DNA from: JBLHKE01 sp047619485
GTDB taxonomy: Bacteria; Verrucomicrobiota; Verrucomicrobiia; Verrucomicrobiales; DEV007
Assembly: GCA_047619485.1 (NCBI GenBank)
Contig: JBLHKE010000526.1
Location: 1-5,688, forward strand
DNA length: 5,688 nucleotides
Reading direction: 5' to 3'
This document shows, in pieces, positions 1 through 5,688 of the stretch. A program made the translations under genes and the position numbers. The notes beneath the pieces were generated by a model, which had not been told where the DNA came from, did no database searches, and saw only the letters and a program-made list of their open reading frames with translations. Numbering within the stretch: position 1 is the stretch's first letter; each line of letters begins with the position of its first letter.

Positions 1-126
1 AAAGAACAGCGGTATCAGCCAGCAGAAGAACACCAGTGCTCCTGCGGCGGCATGCTGCTTCTGCCCGCGACCCCACACGGAGCGCAGGTAAGAAAAAACG
101 TGTTTCTGATGTGTGTTTTCGCTCAC
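1..126 (-). CDS. N-terminal fragment of an unrecognised membrane protein (3' end outside window)
   Basis: The first 42 codons of a gene continuing beyond the window edge. It starts with GTG at 126-124, overlapping the TGA stop of the preceding gene (125-123) by four bases in a GTGA arrangement, and has AGGAGGT 10 bases upstream. The visible protein begins MSENTHQKHVFSYLRSVWGR. Residues 1-25 are polar and basic, and from about residue 27 a hydrophobic stretch (AAAGALVFFCWLIPLFF) begins a membrane helix with the N-terminus probably in the cytoplasm. There is no lipobox and no clear cleavage site in the visible part. I do not recognise the family from so little. By position it should be a fourth membrane component of the same operon; operons of this type often continue with further large membrane-anchored proteins, but that is expectation and not evidence. 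Confidence 0.7.
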   Translation of the reverse strand, partial: MSENTHQKHVFSYLRSVWGRGQKQHAAAGALVFFCWLIPLFF

Positions 127-2492
127 GGTAAGTCGTACCTCCTGCGCACAATCCATTCGAACCCTAACAGAACGACCAAGGGCAAGGCGACCCACCAATT
201 GTCCCACAGAGGGCGATCGGTGGGGATGGTGGTGGTGTGTGGTTCCCGGTTGAGCAAAGACGCCAGCTCCCCGATCCGCACGGCGCTGAGCGTCTCGCCG
301 CCCGAGAGGTCGGCAATCCTGCGCAGCGGTTCGAGCTGCGCATCCGTGTTGGCCATCTCCGGGTTGATGGCGGCCACTTGGAACTCGGTCGTGTTGGAGA
401 GTTCGAGGTCGGCGGCGTTTGACTCTAGACGGTAGCGGCCGGGACGCGGCGGGGAGAAATACCCCTCGTAGAGCCCGGGGATCGCCAGGTCGGGCCGCAG
501 CGTAACTTGCTGGGGTTCCAAGCCCGCGCCGGAGTCGTCAACCATGCTCACTGCCACTTCAAATCCGGGCTGGTTCACCGGGTCGAAGGCATCGTCGAGC
601 ACGTTTGCATACAGCTGCGCTTGTCCGCCGATCGGGTAGGTGGTGCGGTCGGTTTCCAGGCGGATCCGCTTATGCTCGCCCATCAGTCGGGAAAGGGTCA
701 TGAACTGGATGCACTGCGACCAGACCCGCCAGTGGTATTTGTCACCCGTCTTAAAGCGCAGCAACCAGAGCCGATCCGTGCCCATCACCATGCACTTGCC
801 GGCCCCGTAGCGCTGCCAGGCCACCAGCGGGTAGCTGCCGGAGCGAGAGTCGGAGAGTTCGGCGAGCACGGTCGCACCCGGCTTCGCGGCGAGCAATGGT
901 GGCACGCGATCGAGTGGCGCCACACGAGTCCAAACGCGATGGTTCTCTTCCTGGTCCATCTCCAGCGTCATGACCAGACTGCTCCGACCCTCGGGAGTCA
1001 GCACCGGATAGACGTTGTCGTCCACCTCCTCCCAGTCGCCGTCGGGTTCGAAGGTGACCGGTAGCATGCGCTCCACTGGCGTGCCTGCATAGCTGGAGGG
1101 GGCGTAACGTGAGCCACACAGCATCAACAGCGATCCGCCGCGCTCTTTGACCAATTCCTCGAGCCGGGCGAACTCGCCGGGTGTGAAGAACTCGGCATCG
1201 ACATCGCCGAGGATCACTAGGTCATATTGGAAGGCCTCCTCACGCAGTTCGGGAAAACGCGCGATGTATTCGGAGGAACTCTGCGCCATTTCCGGACCGG
1301 AACGGGTGGCGATGAAGGTGGCGTTGATGCGCGGGTCGCGCTTCAACATCGCGCGCAGGTAGCGGAACTCCCAGCGCGCACTGCCTTCCATGCACAGCAC
1401 GTTGATCTTCTCGTTCACAACCCGGACGCTGCGCTCGACCCGGTTGTTTTCTGCGGTGGCCTCGTCGGCAAACGGCTCGATCGCCACCTCGACTTGGGCG
1501 ACGCCTTTCTCGGAAACATCTACGTTGAAGAAGACGTCCTCGAACTGTAGCCCGCCTTTGAGCGAGATGCTGCGCCGGGCGACGTCCCTGCCGTTAAGGC
1601 GCACAGAAATTTCGGCGGTGCGTTTCTCGTAGCCCTTGGAGCGCACCTGAACGCGGACGGGGACCTTGTCGCCGGAGAACGCGACCTCCTGCATGATGAG
1701 GCTGCGGATCGAGACGTCGTCAGGATCGATGATGCCGATTGGCACGGGAAAGACGGGGATCCCCAGATCATTGACCGCGGCTCCGGCGCGGCGCAACGAG
1801 GTGTCGAGCCCGTCGGACAGTAGCACGATGCCGGCGAGCGGCGCGCCGCGGTCGGTTTTGGCCACTGTTTCCAGTGACTCCAAGATCGATGTCCCCGGCT
1901 CGACGGCCTGCAGCGAAGCTAAGGAATCCGCTTGCCCGTCGCTGAGCATGCGCGGCTGCTTGCCGAAGGCGTAGTAGCTGATGTCGAGATCGTCGCCGAG
2001 CGAATCGAGCATCTCGCGCGCCGGCCCTGAAAGCAGGCTCTTGGCAAGATCGAGGCGTGAGGCGGCGGCGATGGCCTGCCGCTGCTTGGCGCCGAGAGCC
2101 ATCGCAGTCGTAGTCGCATCGATCATTTCGGAATCCGCAAGAACCCCGAGTGCAGCGGCCGCCTCGACCAGGTCCTCGGGTCGCTTGCGCTGGTCTTTGA
2201 CCGACATGCTCTCGGAGACGTCGATCAGCACCGGCAGGCGGCGCTTGGTCGTCTGGGTCTCTTTGATGGTGGCGGTCGGCTCGAGGAGGGCGACGAGAAT
2301 CAGGCACAACACCGCCAACCTAGAAACTGCGAGCGCGACCCGCACCCGCTTCGGCAGGCCCTGGCGGCGGCGGTAGAGATAAATGGTCAGCAGCACGACG
2401 CCGAGGAAAGCGCCCAGCATGATGGCGGTCGAAACCGGGCGCGCCCAGAAGAGGCGTTCGATTTGTCCGTTATTGAAAAGCGAGGCGATCAT
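123..2492 (-). CDS. Large vWA-domain membrane protein with amidotransferase-like fold (second of a tandem pair)
   Basis: A 789-residue membrane-anchored protein. Two N-terminal helices (about 20-40 and 54-71) flank a strongly basic loop, RRRQGLPKRVRVA, which by the positive-inside rule is cytoplasmic; the last helix (about 765-782) ends in RRRYDLP. The bulk should therefore be periplasmic. The vWA domain has a full MIDAS set: DVSES (Asp91, Ser93, Ser95), Thr201 in PGTSILESL, and Asp227 in LLSDGLD. An alanine-rich segment of about 40 residues (about 100-145) is inserted after the first motif. Then come a beta-sandwich (about 260-355), an amidotransferase-like fold (about 363-480: NVLCMEGSARWEFRYLRAML, YDLVILGDVDAEFFTPGE, LLMLCGSRYAP), an Ig-like region (about 608-705) and a juxtamembrane segment. 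Its layout matches the preceding protein, although it lacks the canonical BatA N-terminus. The ATG at 2492 directly follows the upstream TAG (2495-2493); no Shine-Dalgarno element is apparent, so coupling is likely. Function beyond its MoxR-operon membership is unknown. Confidence 0.92.
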   Translation of the reverse strand: MIASLFNNGQIERLFWARPVSTAIMLGAFLGVVLLTIYLYRRRQGLPKRVRVALAVSRLAVLCLILVALLEPTATIKETQTTKRRLPVLIDVSESMSVKDQRKRPEDLVEAAAALGVLADSEMIDATTTAMALGAKQRQAIAAASRLDLAKSLLSGPAREMLDSLGDDLDISYYAFGKQPRMLSDGQADSLASLQAVEPGTSILESLETVAKTDRGAPLAGIVLLSDGLDTSLRRAGAAVNDLGIPVFPVPIGIIDPDDVSIRSLIMQEVAFSGDKVPVRVQVRSKGYEKRTAEISVRLNGRDVARRSISLKGGLQFEDVFFNVDVSEKGVAQVEVAIEPFADEATAENNRVERSVRVVNEKINVLCMEGSARWEFRYLRAMLKRDPRINATFIATRSGPEMAQSSSEYIARFPELREEAFQYDLVILGDVDAEFFTPGEFARLEELVKERGGSLLMLCGSRYAPSSYAGTPVERMLPVTFEPDGDWEEVDDNVYPVLTPEGRSSLVMTLEMDQEENHRVWTRVAPLDRVPPLLAAKPGATVLAELSDSRSGSYPLVAWQRYGAGKCMVMGTDRLWLLRFKTGDKYHWRVWSQCIQFMTLSRLMGEHKRIRLETDRTTYPIGGQAQLYANVLDDAFDPVNQPGFEVAVSMVDDSGAGLEPQQVTLRPDLAIPGLYEGYFSPPRPGRYRLESNAADLELSNTTEFQVAAINPEMANTDAQLEPLRRIADLSGGETLSAVRIGELASLLNREPHTTTIPTDRPLWDNWWVALPLVVLLGFEWIVRRRYDLP
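137..143 (-). promoter_or_regulatory. Ribosome binding site that decides the GTG start of the downstream gene
   Basis: On the minus strand AGGAGGT lies within the last codons of the second vWA membrane protein and ends 10 bases before a GTG at 126-124. It is the only strong Shine-Dalgarno element at workable distance from a start in the window. It supports translation of the truncated downstream frame from this GTG, which has no in-frame ATG in its 42 visible codons. Confidence 0.7.
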
Positions 2493-4664
2493 CTATTGGT
2501 TCGCCGCGGCGGTTCTGGTTTGATTCGCGCTGGCCGTCCGCTTGCGTCCGCGACCCGCCAACAGGGTCTCGATGACCAGCAGCCCCAGGGCAATGAGTAA
2601 GAAGAAGCGCCAGAAAGACTGTCCGGTGCGCGCGCCTGCGACCACCTCCAGCAGTTCGGCGTCCGAGCGCGCGACTCTGATGTCGGTGCCCTCGAAACCG
2701 CGCAGCAACTCGGACTCGGGGAGGGATTTCACATCCGACTCTGCGGTTTCGACATTGACCGCGATGGGTAAGCCAGGTGCCTGCACGCTCACCCGTGCTA
2801 GGTAGAACCCGGCCTCGCCGGCACGCTCTAACAGAGCCACATAATGGTTGCGCAGTTCTCGCACGGGGACGGTGATCGTCTCACCCGAAGGCGTGTCGAA
2901 CACCGCATCGCTGGCGTCAGGCTGATCCACGTAGGAGAGCGATAGGGAATCCCCGACCGTCCTCGGCCTCTCGAACTCGCGCGCGGTCAGGTAGGTCACC
3001 ATCTGTTGGAGAAGCATCGGGAAGATCGGGGTGATCGCCAGGTTGTTCCAGGCAGGTTCAGCGGAGGTGGTGAACATGAAGACCTGTCCGCGGCCGAGGG
3101 TGTGCTCGAGGAGGACAGGCGAGCCGCTGCCGGCGAGCGCCAGTATGGTCGCGCTGGCGGGGGTGGGCTTCACCTGCAATAGCTTGCCAAATTGTGTCTC
3201 GCTGAAAAGATCGTCGGGCAGGGAGCGCAGCGGACGGCAAACGGGATGGTCGGGTAGCATCGGATCCAGCGGTCTTCCCAGGCCGCCCGCATCGCTCACG
3301 TCGACCGCGCCCTCGATCTCAGCTGGCAGCAGTGGGGTTCCCTCGAGCGCCGAGCGCTTGTTCCATGACGCCGCCTTGATGTTTTCGCCGGCGAACCAGA
3401 TCAGGCCGTTGCCGGCGCGGACAAATTCCTCCAGGCGCAGCGCTTGGTCGGGCGTGATGTCCGGGACGTCTGCTAGGATGACGACATCGAATTTGTTCAA
3501 ATCTTGGGAGGGGAGGATGTTCCACGGGACTGACTGCACCGAGAAGTCCTCTTCGCCCACGCCTTCGCCGCGGGCACGCAGCGCGGTAGCGATGAGCCCG
3601 CCAGAGTTGCCCGCGCGCTCTGGGGAACCCTCGACGCACAGGATGGAAACCTGCTCGCGGATGACGGCGACGGTGCGGCGCGAGTCGTCTGCCGGCAGAC
3701 TGTCGCCATCGAGTTTGGCGGTGATACGCACCGCGCCAGGATTATAGAACGGGACGAACAGCGAAACCGTCTCCGATGCTCCGGGCGCGATCGATGGGAT
3801 AGTCTTGGTGTCGACGCTGATGTTGTTGGCCATGCCCTCGACCCGGACATCCGAAACCGGGGCGGCACCATAGTTGTGCACCGAGGCCCGATATCGCGCG
3901 GTGGTGCCTTTGCGAAGCACGCCAGACACGAGTTCCAAGTCGGTGATCGCAAGGTTGTCGGAGCCTCCTTGGATTGGAACCAGGCAGAGGTCGGCGATCG
4001 AGACTAGATCTTCGAAGGCCTCGCCCATGGAGATAGTTCGATCCGTCCAGTCGCGCTGCTGCATGTCGGTGACTAGATAGATCTCTTTCCTCGGTGCCTC
4101 CATTCCATCGGCTAACTCCTTTAGGCGCCGCGGCAGGCTGTCTAGATCCAATGTCTCGGGTGTTGCCTTCTGATCCTGCAGGATTGCTTTAAATCGCTCG
4201 AGTTCGAACGCCATGTTGTGCGCGACCACCCGGTGCTCGCCGCCGAGGACGATCATCGACACCGGACTCCCGTGGGGGATACCCTCTGCGATCATCTCGA
4301 TTTTTTCCAGCGCCCGATCGAAGCGGGTGGCCGTGCCGTCGCTGTGTTGCATGCTGAAGGAGGCGTCGAGGGCGATGATGACGCCGGTGCTAGATTCGCC
4401 CACTTGGGAGGCGATGCCTTCAACGTTTTTCATCACCGGCTTGGCGAGCGCCAAGACTAGGAATAGCACGGCCAAGCAGCGTAGGCAAAGCAGTAGGATG
4501 TCGCGCAGGCGCAGTTGCGTCGAGCGCACTCGCACGCTCTGATTGAGAAACTGCATTGCCGCCCAATCGGTACGCTTGACCTTATGGCGGTTGAGCAGGT
4601 GCGCGAGGATCGGTAGTCCGATCCCGAGCGCCGCGAACAGGAGCAGTGGGTTGAAAAAACTCAT
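2493..4664 (-). CDS. BatA-like membrane protein: aerotolerance-regulator N-terminal domain, vWA, beta-sandwich and amidotransferase-like fold
   Basis: A 723-residue membrane-anchored protein. Residues 1-80 match the 'aerotolerance regulator N-terminal' (BatA) domain: FFNPLLLFAALGIGLPILAH is helix one, followed by the basic loop NRHKVKRTDW, and LLLCLRCLAVLFLVLALAKP (57-76) is helix two. A vWA domain follows with DASFS (Asp100, Ser102, Ser104) and Asp200 in YLVTDMQQRDW; the threonine that normally completes the metal site is not in its usual GTD context, Thr171 being a candidate. Residues about 236-335 look like a CARDB/Ig-type beta-sandwich. Residues about 338-450 resemble a class I glutamine-amidotransferase-like fold (ILCVEGSP, FDVVILADVPDITPDQ, LIWFAGEN) without a nucleophile cysteine. 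A second beta-rich region (565-640) leads to a C-terminal helix (685-703) and a basic tail. Positive charges place the large central part in the periplasm. The ATG at 4664 overlaps the DUF58 stop; a GGAGG lies 18 bases upstream (4687-4683), rather far. Molecular role unknown. Confidence 0.92.
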   Translation of the reverse strand: MSFFNPLLLFAALGIGLPILAHLLNRHKVKRTDWAAMQFLNQSVRVRSTQLRLRDILLLCLRCLAVLFLVLALAKPVMKNVEGIASQVGESSTGVIIALDASFSMQHSDGTATRFDRALEKIEMIAEGIPHGSPVSMIVLGGEHRVVAHNMAFELERFKAILQDQKATPETLDLDSLPRRLKELADGMEAPRKEIYLVTDMQQRDWTDRTISMGEAFEDLVSIADLCLVPIQGGSDNLAITDLELVSGVLRKGTTARYRASVHNYGAAPVSDVRVEGMANNISVDTKTIPSIAPGASETVSLFVPFYNPGAVRITAKLDGDSLPADDSRRTVAVIREQVSILCVEGSPERAGNSGGLIATALRARGEGVGEEDFSVQSVPWNILPSQDLNKFDVVILADVPDITPDQALRLEEFVRAGNGLIWFAGENIKAASWNKRSALEGTPLLPAEIEGAVDVSDAGGLGRPLDPMLPDHPVCRPLRSLPDDLFSETQFGKLLQVKPTPASATILALAGSGSPVLLEHTLGRGQVFMFTTSAEPAWNNLAITPIFPMLLQQMVTYLTAREFERPRTVGDSLSLSYVDQPDASDAVFDTPSGETITVPVRELRNHYVALLERAGEAGFYLARVSVQAPGLPIAVNVETAESDVKSLPESELLRGFEGTDIRVARSDAELLEVVAGARTGQSFWRFFLLIALGLLVIETLLAGRGRKRTASANQTRTAAANQ

Positions 4665-5590
4665 GGACGCGCGGCAGTGGATCCTCCGTTGAGTGTCGAC
4701 TGACGTTGGTGGACGAACTCGCTCAGCACCGTATCGAGTGGTCGGGAGGTGTCGACGGTGGTGTAGTCGATGTCAGCGGCCACGCACCCGGCACGCAGCG
4801 ACTCCATGTATTCGCCCAAGCTGGCGAGGTAGTCTTCGCGGATCCGCTCCGGCTGCGTGGTCAGTGGCTCTTCTCCCTCGAGTCCCTCGAAACGCCAGGT
4901 GCCGTCGAACGGGAACTCGAGTTCGTAGGGATCCAGCGTGTGAAGCACCACCACGTTGTGCCCGTCGAAGCGGAGGTGGTCGAGCCCGGCGAGGATGTCA
5001 TCGACGTCGGAGAACAGATCAGAGATCAGTATCACCATCGAGCGGCGCTTCATCATCAGCGCGATGTCGTGCAGCTGCTTCGCGATGCTGGTCCTAGGCG
5101 TCGGCTTGATGTCGCGCAGCAGCTTGTCGATCTCGAGGATGATCCCCATTGCGGAGCGTGGTGGTAAGTAGGCGCGCACCTCGGAGTCGAACACCGAAAG
5201 CCCGACGGAATCGCGCTGCTTGAGCACGACATAGGCGAGCGAGGCGGCGAGAAACTTGGCGTATTCCAGCTTGCTGACTTTCCCCGAGCTATAGTTCATC
5301 GACGAGCTGGCATCGATCAACAGGTGGCAGTCGAAGTTGGTCTCCGCCTCGTAGAGCTTGGTGTAGTAGCGGTCGGTGCGGCCGTAGACGCGCCAGTCGA
5401 TGGTGCGCAAGGCGTCGCCCGGCGAGTATTGGCGATGGTGGGCGAACTCCGTGCTGAAACCACGCAGCGGACTGCGGTGGCTGCCGACGCGCAAACCTTC
5501 CACCACCTCGCGCGCGACGAGCTCAAGGTCGCCCAAGCGCTGCAGCAACTCGGGGTCGAGGTAGTTGGTTTCGGGCAGGTGCTCGGACAT
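4661..5590 (-). CDS. DUF58 family protein with a vWA-type MIDAS motif
   Basis: A cytoplasmic protein of 309 residues, normal for DUF58 proteins of MoxR operons (about 290-300). No signal peptide or membrane segment is visible. The opening YLDPELLQRLGDLELVAR (residues 10-27) is typical of the family and supports the ATG at 5590. The DUF58 signature follows: GSHRSPLRGFSTEF (36-49), HRQYSPGD (52-59), then IDWRVYGRTDRYYTKLYEAE (64-83). A vWA-like fold comes next with an apparently complete metal-ion-dependent adhesion site: DASSS (Asp93, Ser95, Ser97), a threonine near 164-167, and Asp191 in LISDLFSD. From family knowledge, DUF58 proteins are partners of MoxR ATPases and may act as metal-dependent adaptors; the client is unknown. 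Its TGA overlaps the next ATG by four bases (ATGA, 4664-4661), so translation is probably coupled. No strong Shine-Dalgarno element precedes its own ATG. The family call is firm; the role is inferred. Confidence 0.95.
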   Translation of the reverse strand: MSEHLPETNYLDPELLQRLGDLELVAREVVEGLRVGSHRSPLRGFSTEFAHHRQYSPGDALRTIDWRVYGRTDRYYTKLYEAETNFDCHLLIDASSSMNYSSGKVSKLEYAKFLAASLAYVVLKQRDSVGLSVFDSEVRAYLPPRSAMGIILEIDKLLRDIKPTPRTSIAKQLHDIALMMKRRSMVILISDLFSDVDDILAGLDHLRFDGHNVVVLHTLDPYELEFPFDGTWRFEGLEGEEPLTTQPERIREDYLASLGEYMESLRAGCVAADIDYTTVDTSRPLDTVLSEFVHQRQSTLNGGSTAARP

Positions 5591-5623
5591 TTTCGGGGAT
5601 CAGGAGGCAGAGATCAGGTGCGT
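5591..5623 (-). other. Short gap between the probable MoxR gene and the DUF58 gene, without a clear ribosome binding site
   Basis: This is the only non-coding stretch in the window. Read on the coding (minus) strand it is pyrimidine-rich and shows no GGAGG-like element at normal distance from the ATG at 5590. It contains a direct repeat: CCTGATC occurs at 5618-5612 and again at 5604-5598, with a 14-base period. There is no stem-loop with a T-run that would suggest a terminator, and no recognisable -35/-10 pair. I read it as an intra-operon spacer. The DUF58 start may rely on re-initiation after the upstream stop or on SD-independent initiation. Confidence 0.5.
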
Positions 5624-5688
5624 TTAAACCGCCTTCTTCTTGAGCAGTTTCTCGTCCGCTGGAACGGCTTCGATGAGTTTCGCGATCA
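5624..5688 (-). CDS. C-terminal end of a probable MoxR-family AAA+ ATPase (partial, 5' end outside window)
   Basis: Only the last 20 codons and the TAA stop (5626-5624) are present; the reading frame is open to the window edge. The visible tail reads IAKLIEAVPADEKLLKKKAV. The LIEAVP portion resembles the helix ending in a VLxxVPVP-like motif that closes many MoxR ATPases, here followed by a lysine-rich extension. The stop lies 33 bases before the ATG of the DUF58 gene on the same strand, and MoxR genes are the usual immediate upstream partner of DUF58 genes. MoxR proteins are cytoplasmic AAA+ ATPases thought to act as chaperones for vWA proteins or metalloenzymes. No Walker A, Walker B or sensor motif lies inside the window, so the identification rests on context and a weak tail resemblance. 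It could be another protein. Confidence 0.55.
   Translation of the reverse strand, partial: IAKLIEAVPADEKLLKKKAV

Noticed and set aside
52..435. Plus-strand open frame of 127 codons across the junction of the last two genes
   Set aside because: It overlaps the end of the second vWA gene and the start of the truncated gene, both supported by membrane segments and start/stop coupling; the product has no recognisable features.
507..1064. Plus-strand open frame of 185 codons
   Set aside because: Antisense to the second vWA protein across its conserved amidotransferase-like and following regions; the His/Arg/Gly-rich product looks like a shadow translation.
1768..2307. Alternative minus-strand frame of 179 codons inside the second vWA gene
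   Set aside because: Very Arg-rich out-of-frame translation over the region that in the main frame encodes the vWA metal site; a typical high-GC shadow.
3031..3747. Plus-strand open frame of 238 codons
   Set aside because: It lies fully antisense to the BatA-like gene, its product is low-complexity (rich in Ser, Arg, Pro and Ala) with no recognisable domain, and it is explained by GC-rich codon use on the opposite strand.
4706..5167. Plus-strand open frame of 153 codons
   Set aside because: Antisense to the DUF58 gene, whose family motifs are unambiguous; no domain or ribosome binding site supports it.
5601..5607. Purine-rich CAGGAGG on the plus strand, resembling a Shine-Dalgarno element
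   Set aside because: It is on the strand opposite to all genes, and no plausible plus-strand gene starts downstream before the window end.
5622..5629. Perfect 8-base palindrome GTTTAAAC at the end of the probable MoxR gene, considered as an operator or part of a terminator
   Set aside because: It coincides with the final codons and stop, is too short for a regulator site or hairpin, and is not followed by a T-run.

Overview
The window is a gene-dense, GC-rich stretch (about 60% G+C by eye) in which every supportable gene lies on the minus strand. It reads as one operon running from high to low coordinates. In transcription order it holds the last 20 codons of a gene that is probably a MoxR-type AAA+ ATPase, a complete DUF58 protein, a complete BatA-like membrane protein, a second complete large vWA membrane protein, and the first 42 codons of another membrane protein cut by the window edge. 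No RNA gene, mobile element, CRISPR array, promoter or terminator was found. The only non-coding gap is 33 bases (5591-5623).

This is the MoxR / DUF58 / BatA-like vWA arrangement. Two consecutive proteins of 720-790 residues share the layout: paired N-terminal membrane helices, vWA domain, beta-sandwich, glutamine-amidotransferase-like fold, beta-rich region, C-terminal membrane helix. From family knowledge this form is common in the Planctomycetes-Verrucomicrobia-Chlamydiae group, and a verrucomicrobial or planctomycetal source is my best guess. It rests on gene order and protein style only, because no taxonomic marker is present.

The three complete genes and the downstream fragment are very tightly packed: a 4-base ATGA overlap, a TAG directly followed by ATG, and a 4-base GTGA overlap. 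This suggests coupled translation and products that act together. A plausible model is that the MoxR ATPase and the DUF58 vWA protein work in the cytoplasm as chaperone and adaptor, while the two anchored proteins present metal-binding vWA domains and a probably non-catalytic amidotransferase-like fold on the periplasmic side. The substrate and physiological role cannot be read from the sequence. The 'aerotolerance' label of the BatA family is historical and should not be taken as a function here.

The points most worth a second look are the two tandem proteins of matching layout, a cysteine in the second one that seems to fall at the nucleophile position of its amidotransferase-like fold, an insertion of about 40 residues in its vWA domain, and the truncated fourth membrane protein.
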